DNA of 64,000 nt, taken from the NCBI RefSeq assembly GCF_015832195.1, contig NC_052045.1:1364001-1428000 (forward strand). The letters run 5' to 3'. Positions within the stretch are counted from its first letter, which is position 1. Every line of letters begins with the position of its first letter. The notes below the pieces were generated by a model, which worked only from the letters and a program-made list of their open reading frames with translations, made no database searches and was not told the origin of the DNA. This DNA is from Motacilla alba alba (lineage: Eukaryota; Chordata; Aves; Passeriformes; Motacillidae). The position numbers and the translations under genes are program-made. This document shows positions 35,870-47,500 of the stretch, piece after piece.

Positions 35870-36532
35870 TTTTCACATTCTGTGCTGCTTTGGTGTGTGG
35901 GTCTGGGCTTCATATTATGGGATGGTGAGCTCTGTGCACAGAGCAGGGAGACAAAACAATTCCTGCTCCAGCTGGGCACCAAGGACAAATGATCCAAATC
36001 TCAGCCCAAGAGCACAAACACCGTGGGCTGGAGAGAGAAAAACAAGGATGGGAGTGCCTGGGCTAAAGCTGGAACGGGACAATGAACTGCAAGGTGCAAA
36101 TGGAGCAGAGCTGAGCCAAGGGAGAGACCCCGGGAGCGCTCGTGCATTTTGGGACCATTTTGGTTCCTCTTGGGTGCATTTTGGGACCATTTTGGGACCA
36201 CTTTGGTCCATCTTGGGTTCATTTTGGGACCACTTTGGTCCATCTTGGGTTCATTTTGGGACCATTTTAGTCCATCTTGGGTTCATTTTGGGACCATTTT
36301 GGTCCATCTTGGGTTCATTTTGGGACCATTTTGGTCCATCTTGGGTTCATTTTGGGACCATTTTGGTCCATCTTGGGTTCATTTTGGGACCTTTTTGGTC
36401 CATCTTGGGTGCAGCCCTGGCTGGGCTCTTGTGCTGCCCAAGGTGGATCCATGGAGGAGATCCTTTTCATAAATCCCTGCTTCATCCTGTAACTCTGCCC
36501 AGCCTCTGCTCCAGGGCAGCCTTCCCAAGGCA
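35870..36532 (+). mobile_element. LTR-like element of an endogenous retrovirus (plus)
   Basis: Plus-strand counterpart of 34904-35300. It begins with sequence homologous to the 5' part of that copy and carries a 32-bp tandem array (36144-36412). It then has the shared GGGCTCTTGTGCTGCCCAAG block and a mutated polyadenylation signal (CATAAA at 36468-36473), and ends around CCCAAGGCA at 36532. In the best-matching 3' part the two copies are roughly 85% identical by eye. The array is absent from the other copy, so it expanded after they split or was lost there. No internal viral genes are visible. Confidence 0.6.
36144..36412. repeat. 32-bp tandem array inside the LTR, 8 copies
   Basis: Eight units, the last seven of which are nearly identical and contain ATTTTGGGACCATTTTGGTC followed by CATCTTGGGTTC. 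The first unit is diverged (GGTTCCTCTTGGGTGC). Most units have two CCATNTT words (CCATTTTGG and CCATCTTGG), a YY1-like core. Confidence 0.95.
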
Positions 36533-36656
36533 TCAGGAGGAGAGGGGATTTCTGCACTGACAGGGCAGCTGACAGCAGAACCCCACCAACATCCCACTGC
36601 AGCCTTGATCTCCTCTGCACCCTTGGATTTCCCAATGGCTGCGTGTTCAAAAGGAA
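36533..36656. other. Short spacer between LTR and 29-bp array
   Basis: Unique sequence, no feature seen. Confidence 0.6.
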
Positions 36657-37086
36657 ATCCTGTTCCCCCAGGGAAGCTGTGCAGAATTCCTGCTCCCCAG
36701 GGATGCTGTGCAGAATCCTGCTCCCCAGGGATGCTGTGCAGAATTCCTGCTCCCCCGGGATGCTGTGCAGAATTCCTGCTCCCCAGGGATGCTGTGCAGA
36801 ATTCCTGCTCCCCAGGGATGCTGTGCAGAATTCCTGCTCCCCAGGGATGCTGTGCAGAATTCCTGCTCCCCAGGGATGCTGTGCAGAATTCCTGCTCCCC
36901 AGGGATGCTGTGCAGAATCCTGTTCCCCAGGGATGCTGTGCAGAATTCCTGCTCCCCAGGGATGCTGTGCAGAATTCCTGCTCCCCAGGGATGCTGTACA
37001 GAATTCCTGCTCCCCAGGGATGCTGTGCAGAATTCCTGCTCCCCAGGGATGCTGTGCAGAATTCCTGCTCCCCAGGGATGCTGTGC
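36657..37086. repeat. Minisatellite of 29-bp units, 15 copies
   Basis: Fifteen highly uniform units containing GAATTCCTGCTCCCCAGGGA followed by TGCTGTGCA; two or three units lack one base (GAATCCTG). All but the first unit carry TCCCCAGGGA or TCCCCCGGGA, matching TCCCNNGGGA. As 29 is not a multiple of 3, one stop-free unit keeps every frame open on both strands, giving ORFs of 155-284 codons that are not genes. Confidence 0.97.
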
Positions 37087-40000
37087 CACGTGCAGGCAGT
37101 GTGCTGCTGAGGCACAGAGCACCCAGCCACCTTGCCCTGCCCTGGGGAGGGAGCAAAACCCAGAATCAAACAGCAGAATATTCAGATACAGCCCCAACAG
37201 TCAACTCAATCACAGGAAGAGACACTCATGCATTATTCATCCCATGAAATCTGGGAGTTTTTCCAGAGAATATGCCACAGACTGGAGATAGGGTTTATCA
37301 ACTGTTTTAAATCAGCATGTTTTATCTAATACAATAACAATTTATTTACTAAGGATATTTATACCATTGGAGCTTTCCAGGCTTAATTGATTCTTTTCAT
37401 CAAGATCCCGTGCACTGGGAAAATCAGCTCACAAAGGGATTTGAAAAGACACTGTGCTGAATATCTACAAAATGATTTAGGTAATAATGGAGTAAAGTTA
37501 TGGATCTGCTAGCATTTCAATCACCAGATTCTCTTCCTTTGTAGCTGTTCTACAAGGCCATCCTCATCTTGAGGATGTCAAAAATAATTTTTCATTTGAT
37601 GCAACAGTTTATGTGGGCTTAAACAATCAATAACCAAAGCTAGAGTTAGGCAAATCAGTCTGTAAATAGCCCTGACATTGACACAGAAAGCCAACACAAA
37701 ATGACAACTTTAGCTATTAGTGGGTCAAGAATGTTACAAAAATGTGGACCATGCCCTGTCCAGTATTTTTCCTCTAAGCCTGACACCAACCACAGGAGTG
37801 AGAGGAGTGTGAACACACTGAGAGCACAGCTCAGCGTGTATCCTTTCAGTATTGCCATGCCCAAACTTCAAGTCATGAAAAACCCATCTAAAATTAAGAG
37901 ATAATTCAAAAAGTAAAGATGAAAAACAAGCAGTTGAGCTAACTCATCACTCGATGTTCAGCCTCAAATCTGTTTGTTCCAGGAGCTGGGGTTCTAAGAC
38001 ATGAAAACTCTAACTGGAGAGAGAGGAAAGATCCCACACAGTTTAAGGGGACAGGACTCAAAGCTGCAGGCAGCAGCACGCCAGCAGAACTCTGCCTGGG
38101 CCAGCAGGAAGCAGAGCCTCTGCCAGCCTGCAGCCAGGGAAAGCAGGAGGAGATAATTAGCATTCCTTTTGATTGGAACTGAGCTCATGCACACACTACA
38201 CTCTGTTCTGGCAGAAAAGAGGAACTGCAGAATGAGGTTTTGTGCCCAAAAGCAAGGACACTGCCCTGTCCCCCATCTGCAGAGGCCTCAGTGCCCCCGA
38301 GCAGCGAAGGATTCTGCCGGAGATGGAGTTTGGGTGAATTGCATGGAAAGGAAGGACACCACAAACTCCTGTGACAGATTCAGGTGCTCAGTGCAGAAAG
38401 TGCAAGCAGACCTCGCTGCAGCAGGTGAAGAACTTTGATCTGTAACAGACTGCACCTCAGAGGACATATTTTCATTTATGTATCAAATGTCTTTATAGGA
38501 AAAGTTTTGCTTCTGTGCGAAACCCTAGCTAGAGGAATTCACCTCACAGGTAGAGAATTTCCCCCTATTTTTAAAGGTTCATGAACATGTTCTTGTCTAA
38601 TCTGAGGAGCATTTCTGTTGTGGCATTTCTGACTCAATTATTTCAGATCCTTCTGGCCCAGAAGGCAATTCCTGAGGGCAGTGCATGCCCCTCACTGCTC
38701 TGCAGGCAGCTCCTGGCCCCTCATTTCTGCTCTGCAGCTCCTCCAGCTCCACCAAAGCAGGGCTGTGTTCGTTTTATTGGCTGCCTGGTGGGTCTTTATA
38801 GAGATGAGTTTGTTTATTTGCTTGTTTGGTTTTGTTTAAATCCAGAAGCCCTTTTCTCTGGGAAGGTAAATGTTCCCAGGTTCCCAAAACCCCAAGCTGT
38901 GGATTTTTGAGGCCGTTTTTTCCTAAGGTGTAGTTTTCACAGCTTCTGAAGCCAGCCCTGAACTAATCTGTCTGCAGCTAGCACCATATCCAGGCAATAA
39001 TTGCCTGTCCTAGGAAGGCCCACTAGTCCCAAAGGACGTGTCTTTTAAGGCAAAATAACTTGGAGAAGGGACAATATGCAAAGTGACAGCAGATTAAAGA
39101 ATGATGGAAATTAAAAGTTTAAAAAGCATGAGAAAGCAATTAACCAAGGAACAAAATGATGTTTCTAAGCATATAGGAGCTCAGAGTCTGTGACAGAATC
39201 AAAGTCTCCTGGAAAAAAAAAAGGGGAAAAAAAAGCAGCTAGGGAAACTACCAAAAAATGAAAGTTTTAATCTTTTTTTTTTTTTTGTACAGAGTGTAAG
39301 ATAAGTGCTATTTCAGCTTCCAATCCCACTACAAGGACAGAGATAGGATATTAAAACAAGCAACACCAGAATAAAGTCATGGAGGAATCAGCAGCAGGGC
39401 CCCAGAGCCAGCCTGGGCTCCACTAACAGTGCCTGCTCCACCCAGGACACAAATAAATTGTCAAGACACTGATAAAATATTCAAATGAACTCTGAGAACC
39501 CAAATTTAATTGCTTCCTGGTCTGAAATGGAAAACAGATCAATAGATTGATCTCAACCTTTGTTTAGTCTTAGGTGCCTCTGCATATTGCACACGGAATA
39601 AAGAAGCAGCAGTTTTCCTCCAGATCCTGGGGGATTTCTGCTCCTCTCCTCACACAGGTCCCCTCCTCTGAAACACGAGGGTAACATCTGTCAAACAGCT
39701 CCCAGCAAAGTCCAGCACGAAGGTTTGCTCAGGAGAGCAGTCACAGGTGAGAGCTGAGGCAGCTCTGCTCTCCTCCCTGCACATAATGCCAAGTGCTCAA
39801 CAAACTCTACCTGGAGAAAGCCCTGGCTGTTGGCTTGCAAAGCCAGCATTACCATGGACTTCTACATGGACAAAGAGAATGAAATAGGGGATAAAAAACA
39901 TCTGGAGAAAATCTAATGTCACAAGCAAAGATTCAGGGTTTTTTTCCCCTTTTTAAAGGGACAGCAGGAAGAGAAGCTGTGAAATGGAGGTGAACTCCCC

Positions 40001-41008
40001 CCAAAATATAAAATATGGTTTTTTTTTTTCTCTAAAACTGTAGTCCATTTCCAGCTGAATGGAATATTATTATCACAGGATTGGGTTGTAACTGTGTGCT
40101 AAAATAAAGCATGGCCCAGCAATTAAAGATCTGTGCTCAATGACTTTAAACAAGATTTTAACCTCTCCTTCCCTCAGTTTCCCAACCCTTTTAAAAGGGT
40201 GAGGCACGTTTGGTTCAAAAACCTCAGGCAAAACCCAAGCTGTTGTGATAGTTATTAAAAAATTAATAAACATTTAATTAGGCTAATCTGAAAAGTTATT
40301 TCTAAACCCTTAATTCTGTGTAGATGAAAACATCATTTGTAACCAGACAACCATCTGAGTAGAAACCAATATAAATCAGCAAGAGCTATTCCAGTAACAG
40401 AAACTGCAGCTACATCATTAAGAACAATTTTAAATGCTTACAGCTTTCGTAATCACTTGCATTTTATTTTCAAACTTTTTTTATTAGAACATCGACTAGT
40501 CATTATCCTGGCACGGCTGAGGTGGGACAGAATCAATGCCCTGCTGGCTGTCTCCTCTGCTCTCTGTGATAAACACTGTCTCACAAGTTGGAAAAAATCC
40601 ATTTTGCTACTGCTCCCCAATTAGAGCTGCTAAATGCTTCTTGAATGACTGAATTCTGGTTGGTTGTACACCCAGGTACGTGGCTAAGCTAACGTTTTAA
40701 ATTGAGGAGTGCTGTGCTGTTTCTAGTCATTTTCTCTTGTCAAATTTCAAGCTAAGCAAATTCAATCGTCATCCTTTCCTCAGGATTCAAGGCAGTTTGT
40801 GATGTCCTTGGTAACTTGTGGAATTCCTGTCCCTCCTGCTCACAGCAGCAGCTGAGTGGGTGCACCCTTAGCACACCCTGAACCTGGCAGGAGAGCCCTT
40901 GCACGTGTGGCACGAAGGAAATACAATAAACTCCAAATTAAACCAGTGACTCTCAGCCAGGACAGAAATGCCAGCCCTGCTTCACCATCACAGGAGGCAT
41001 TTTCCCAG
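37087..41008. other. Long non-coding stretch, no gene recognised
   Basis: Unique-looking DNA. The block about 37290-37740 is AT-rich and repeat-free, and 38920-39350 and 40240-40490 are also AT-rich. A T run lies at about 39273-39287. The longest frame (38581-38910, +, about 109 codons) has no recognisable domain. Confidence 0.6.
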
Positions 41009-41260
41009 AATCATGGCACGATCTGGCTCAGAAAGGACCTTTAAAGCCCCTCCAGTGCCACGGCAGGGACACCTCCCACTGTCCCAGGTGCTCCAGCCCC
41101 ATCCAGCCTGGCCTTGGGCACTGCCAGGATCCAGGGGCAGCCCCAGCTGCTCTGGGCACCCTGTGCCAGGGCCTCACCTGCCTCATTCCAGGAAATTCCC
41201 CCTCCTGGCCAATCTCAGCTCTCCCTGATGAGCTTCAGTTCCCTGCTGGCTGCAGCACAG
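41009..41260 (-). mobile_element. CR1 retroposon 3'-region fragment
   Basis: On the minus strand this carries the CR1 3'-region words AGCTGGGGCTGCCCCTGGAT, AAGGCCAGGCTGGATGGGGC and GGACAGTGGGAGGTGTCCCT in the usual order, ending in sequence like AGGTCC..TCTGA..CCATGATTC. Its words match the plus-strand copy at 63168-63439, its nearest relative in this window. The 5' limit near 41260 is approximate. It has no coding capacity. Confidence 0.88.
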
Positions 41261-44200
41261 ACCCCTCAGCCACGGGGAGCTTCCCTGGAAACCTCCCCAA
41301 AGTCACTCCAGACTAAACTGCTGAATTCCAAACGTGCTGCCACTGTAAAAAAAAGTCAAAACAAATCTACCTGAGATCAGTTAAACAACAGATTCTGAAA
41401 TATCCTGTGCTCCTTCAAGACCACCTTGCACTTGAAATGGAAATATCTGGTTTTTCCTGCTGCACCAGTGAACTTGGGAAACATTTTCTTTTTTTTTGCT
41501 CAAGCTGACCTCTGTCCTTGCTTCTCCTGCCCTCTCACCCTCTCTTCATGTTGTATTATTATGTCTGCATTAAGCTCATAGCCCTTCCCATTTGCAAATT
41601 CCCTTAATCATCAATGTAACTTGCCTCTAAGTTATGCACACTTCGCTTCAATGAAACTGCATTTTCACACCTTAACAGTCTGGGTCACCAACTGAAATGA
41701 ATATTAAAACTGAGAGCAGGCATATCCAGATCTGGCTAATGGGCCCATTACACAGGAATAAACCAACCATCTTTGGCATTCTCTGAATCCTCTTCTCAGG
41801 GGGTTATTAAGAGAAAATGTTGAAAAAAAATGAAATTGTTGTTTCATTAACAACCCCAAACATGTGTGAGAAGTTACCAGAGTCAGCTGAGCAGCTGATG
41901 GTTGGCGTCTGCTTGGTGTTTCAACCCATCTTGTTTGACATTGAATCATTATTAAAATTGCACCAAAGATTTAACTGGAAAGGGCAGAAAACCTGGATTT
42001 TTTTCTGGTTTGTATCAGAACTGCCCTTTGTATCAGCCACACAGGAATGAAGTACCTTAAATCAGAGCAAAGATTTTCTTCCCCAGATATTTAAGAAAAA
42101 GCCATGCAGGCTTGGTGTTCAGAAATGGTTCCTGAAGTACTTTTCCATAGTAACTGATGTCTGGTTTTCTGTGGTAAGTTTTTCTGCTGCTCACGTTTAC
42201 TTTTACTTTGATTCTTTCATATGATGGTAAAAAAATTCACATAAAGATTTTTGTAGATGCTGATGACTGTGAGATTATTTGCCATTTGTTTCAAGGAAAA
42301 AGGGACAAAACTTTCCAGGCAAAATGCAGAGAGGACCCCATTATTCCAGCAAGAGGAGCAACGGAAGAAACTTTGACAGATTCCCCAGAGCTGTGCAGAC
42401 CACAGGAGCATGCACTCGCAGCCAGAACAACACCAGGGCACAGGCAGAAAACTGAAATCTCAGTCTAAAATCAAAACAGGTTTGTCAGGGTGGCATTTCT
42501 GAAACAATCAACAGCGACATCGCTCAGGTTTCAAAAGTTAGGAAGTACTGATGGCAGCTATCAGGAATCTTCAGTTTGTTAGGGGAGAATGGGAAGAAGC
42601 TCCAGTTACTGCCTGCAAATGTTTGCATTAGCGTTTCTACTGAAAACTGTTAATTACCTTGAATTGCTAGCAGGGTTTCATATGCTTTAGGGTCAAATAG
42701 GAATAAACACCTGTGGCCAATAAAAAATTCAGAGAGGCTGAACTGCTGCTGACTCAGCAGGAGCAGAAAGGGAAGTGCTCTTGCAAAGAAGCTGCAGAAA
42801 TCCCTGTTTTGGAGAGCACACATGACAAAGCACGATAAATCCCTGGGACAGGCTGTTTTGTGGGTTTGCTTTCTGAAAAATCGCTCACATCTAATAAGAA
42901 GGAGAAAATTCCCAAGCCCAGCATGATGATGTTATTTCAGCAGCTAAGCCTCTGAATTAACTTGTAATGGAAATGCTCCTGGCACTGGAAAGAAGCCAAA
43001 TTGGGACACAAACTTCCAAGCCCCGTTTGCTGAACTATTCCCCCAAAGCTGCAGCAAACCATTGTTCATATTTCATTTCTTTTCTGTATCTGTTTGGGAA
43101 TTTGCATCGACCCTTGTGCCAATAAAATTCCTGGAGAAGATAGATGGCTACATGAAACCCAGACAGCAATATTGCAGAGCTGCTGGATGTCTCATTTTCT
43201 GAAGAACACACATAATTGTGAGATCCTTTGTCACCAAAAAAGCAACACCCTGAAGGAAGTTGTTTGTCTTTCTTTCAGGAACAAATCAGGTCACAGCCGT
43301 GGAGCAGACAGTGGAGCAGCCTGAGCTGGATCTTTAATTAGCAAACGTTCATAGAATTAGCTCTGGGTTTTGTTTCTCCTTTTCCCCAGTCCTTTGGTTC
43401 ATGGAAATGTGTGCTCACATGAGAATCAGGTCACCAGGACCCATTTGTGTCCCAGGGCTCACCCTGATTGCCCCTGACATCCATAGGATGGCAACACCAC
43501 CAGTCCTGGGACAGCCTCAGTGCACCACCACTACCTCCAGTTCAGTGACCATCTGCAGCAAAAGCAGAGTGGGTTTAACATTCAGGACTATTCCCCCTCT
43601 TTCTGCACGCTCACTGTTCTCATGAGCAGCCAGTTCACTGCACAAAATGGACAGAGAGCACAGGAAAGCCCCCAGCTGCTGCCCACACAGTGCTCAGGGC
43701 TCACCAGGGCTCAGAGGGGGAGTTCTGAACCCCCTTTTTGTGAATATGGAACTTCCAGGCATTTTCCACCCATTCCATTCATTAACACCAACCATAAATT
43801 CAGTTTGGTGCCCTTAATTTGCTACGTTTTGTGTTCCTTAGGAGCATCCTGCACTGCAGAATTTACTGCTCACTTGGAGACCTGCAGTTCGTGCTCCTCA
43901 GATGAGCCCTGGCTGCAGTGCTGATCAAACACATTGCCAGGGTTCCAGTGAAGATTTTCCTGGGCTCTGGAGGGGGGTGTGTGTGTGTGTGTGTCACTGC
44001 TGATGGTTTGTGAATGCTCATGAACTGATCCACAAAGCACTGAAAGAAACCATTGAAATGTGAACTGTGAGGCATCAGTAACAGTGGCTTGGCAATATTG
44101 GGACACCATGAAGAGGCAGAAGTAGGCAGGACAAGAAGAGTCACCTCAGAAATGACACATTTTGAAAAGGATCAAATCATGCTCAGTGGTAAAGGCTGGG

Positions 44201-44336
44201 AGAAAGCTGGGAAAAGAAAAGGTAGGGAGCAACAAAATGGAAAAGGAAGTTAAAAAGCATGATACTAATAAAATTATAACAGAATGATGAAGACTGATGA
44301 GGAGATTCAAAGCAATTAGAACATACAAATCTAATG
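41261..44336. other. Non-coding stretch with a (GT)n tract
   Basis: No gene recognised. Contains a (GT)n microsatellite at 43977-43994. Frames of up to 134 codons (43520-43924, +) overlap others and show no family signature. Confidence 0.6.
43977..43994. repeat. (GT)9 microsatellite
   Basis: Nine uninterrupted GT units directly after a run of six G. Confidence 0.95.
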
Positions 44337-44550
44337 TTATTAAATAAATAAATAAATAATTTAATTAAATAAATATTATATAAATAAATTATTAAATATT
44401 ATACAAATAAATATTAAATAAATAAATTATTTATTTAAATAAATATTAAATAAATGTTTATTTATTAAATAAAATAAATAAATTTAATAACATTAATAAA
44501 TGTCATTAAATAAATTAAATAATTAAATAAATGTTATTTAATTTAAAAAA
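44337..44550. repeat. A/T-only block, (TAAA)n-derived
   Basis: 214 nt with only six G or C bases. It starts as (AAAT)n and continues as mixed AAATAAAT, TTTATTTA, AATATT and TTTAATT words, so it is rich in self-complementary segments. It probably arose from an (AAAT)n microsatellite. Such blocks unwind easily and can act as matrix-attachment-like DNA, but that is inference. Confidence 0.93.
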
Positions 44551-47500
44551 TCCACCCAATTGATTTCCTAAGGCAACACAGGCAATGGAAAGACTGAAAC
44601 AGGGACAATGACAAAAAATTAAGACTAAAGCATGAACATCTGATCAAGAACCAGTAAGTTCTTATTGAAAGGACAAGAGAAGTGTGAGGAGGACACAGCT
44701 GGGGTAAGAGGAGGGGTCTCAGGACAAGGAGTGGATCCCCTCCACGGGATCCTCAAATGGGAAATTATGTTTGAGGTACTTCAGCAGATGCACAGGAAAT
44801 TGGGAACTAAAATAATTGTCCCAAAGCAGCCATTTAGGCAACAACTCTGGAGTTAATTCTCTCTGGGGAAAAACAAACAAATCCCACCCACACCCCCCAA
44901 ATCAATCAATCAACCAATAAATCCACACCAAAAAAACAAATCCAAAAGCCTACTCAGAGATAAAGTGTAAATCCTAGAACCTTTGACAGAAGTTCCAACA
45001 GAAATTTCAATGAGAGGTTTTTAGCTCTAAAGACTGAAATACCCCTTTCTTTCAGAGGTGTTTGGCATATGACAAAAAACAGAATAGAAATATTCTTCTG
45101 TCACCACTTACAACTGTTAGATAACATATCTTAGATTTCCAGGGTTAGCAGGTTGTCATGAGCCCTATGTTAACAGAAGGAGTATTTTATTCTTGAAGAC
45201 ACTTGCTATTTCTGGAAGTTAAACAAGATATTCCAATAAAGTAGAAAAGATCGAGCAGGAAAATTAATATTCCATCTCTCCTTCTATACTGATCTGCAAG
45301 TCCTGTATTGCCTTAAATCCCTTTTCTTTTTTTTTTTTTTTTTGGCAGATATTTATATTCCAACTGTACCGGGAGAATTTTGGATCTTGATTAAATATGT
45401 TGTTAACTGTGCTTGCCACTCAGCACAATTCGTGGATGCTTATTGTCAGAGCAACACTGAAATGGCCAAATTTGAGACAAGTCACCTTTCATTACAGAAC
45501 CCTTCCGTTTTTTACAGAAAGACATTCAGGAGCTCTCCAGTGTTATTTTCTTTTTTCTGCTTCTTTCATCTTGCAGAGTCAATAAACCCTCTGCTCAGAA
45601 AGGAACCTGTCTTTTGCTCCCCATCCCAGCAGTTCTGCAGGGCTGCACAGCATGGCCTTTCTTCCTCTTTAAACTGTGGACGCTGGACTTGAGGGCAGAA
45701 TTCCTCCCAGGGCTTTGGCAATAATAATTTATCCATAAAAGCTGAACGGGATCACAACCTCCGTGGCCGTGCACGTGAGATCTTTCAGAAGGGATTTGGT
45801 TTCAGAGATGCTCCTGGTGCTGGTAAGAAAAATAAAATTTCCACGGCCAGGAGCATTTCAAACTGAGTTTTGAAATGAATGCTTTTTTTCCCAAGATTGT
45901 GCAAGCCTCTTGAAGATTTTCAACATTTTTCTGCACACCAGCAGTTGTCCCCCCTCAGTTCAATCTGAGCACCCCGTCCCTGTTTTTGGCAAACTCCCCC
46001 CATTAGTCAAACCACTGCCTAAGGACTCCAGAAACTGGCAAATTTAAACTGAAACTCTTCAGAACTCTCTCAGCATTCTGCAACATGAAATTAGGAGTAA
46101 AAATCAACTGCAAATCTTGCAAACCAAATAAAACTCAGTCAAGGACTTCTCCTTTTATAGTTTCCACTGAAACAGCTTTGGAGGTTTGCTCATTCTCCTT
46201 CAGTGCACTGCAATAGAATGAGCTCCTCCCAGGTTTGCCTCTTGTCAGAGCTAACAGAAAACACTGGGGGCTATTATCTGGGGAGATCAGGGGCGAGCAC
46301 AACCACCACAAAACTCAGCTTTTTGGAGCAGCAGGGAGGTCGGAATGCAGAGCTGGAGTTTGGTTCACCCTGCCCTGCAGTACCCAGCCCGTAGCTGGCT
46401 GAGAACACCTGGGCTGCTGGGGACACCTCGGGGGCACACAGGACATAAAATTGTATTTTCTGCTCTCCCACAGGGCCTTGGTAGCTGCCCACATTCCCCC
46501 AACGCCTCCTGAAGGGACCCCATAACAAAGTAAACTGTGACTTCCTGGAAAATAAGACTCAAGTGAGGTAATACATGTTCAGATCTGTTAAGATTCAAGA
46601 AAATCCAGCATAGGATTCATTACACAGCAAAGTTCTGAGAAACACTTTATCCTAATTGAATGTTTGCAGGGAAATTCATATGGTGTTTTACAGTACAATT
46701 TTATGCATCATCAATTAGCAATTGAACCAGTTTCAAACTCTGAACTCCTGAAAGCACCAAGCACAGAGACAATTCTGCAGCCCACATTCCTTTCAGAACA
46801 AGCTGACAGGTAATGCTGAACCTGTTACATCTCCTGCAAAACCTCATTCACGTTGCTTCCACACACACAAAACCCCAGCAAAGGAGCCCCGCACAGTGAC
46901 AACAGCCTGCACAAAAACAAAACTTTCCCCATCCAAAGGATGAGGAGAAGCTGAACCATGCATTCTAAACAAATGACATTTCAATTAGTGCATTGGATTA
47001 TTCGCATTTATATCCCTAGGCTTTCCTAAAAATCCTCACCAGAGCTGCAGCAAACTCTTACTTTATATTCAAATTTACTGATTCAAAGTCTTTGTAATTC
47101 TGCTCTGAGGGCCCACAGGATGTTGGTCCATGAGGAAACCTTGGTTTCTCCATCACACTGATTTTTTTGTAACAGGAATCGAAGGGAAGACAGGACTGAA
47201 AGACCAGAGAAATGGGGGAAATGCACAAAAAATTCACAGCAGATTCTCCCTGAGACAGCCTTTTCAAATTAAGCTAATGCAGTCAAACTAAACTTATATG
47301 GGAGTACCTATGGGCTCTTTATTAATATTTATTCTCTGGGTATGATTTGCTCTCAAGGACAGAACAGTTAATGACTTGGTCTTGTGATCTGAGTCAGAAT
47401 CAGGGCTGGCAAGAACAAAAAAAAAAAAAAAATAATAAAAAAAAAAAGAAAAACCACACCACCACTTAAAGAAAATTAATATGCACACTGATATTTTCTT

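Noticed and set aside
36315..37197. Minus-strand ORFs of 272-284 codons with a repeated peptide
   Set aside because: Product of the stop-free 29-bp unit joined to LTR sequence; five or more frames are open across the same array.
45349..45692. Possible exon after a 17-T run and GGCAG
   Set aside because: The T run plus AG mimics an acceptor, but the frame has little coding character and no donor; an isolated poly(T) is a simpler explanation.
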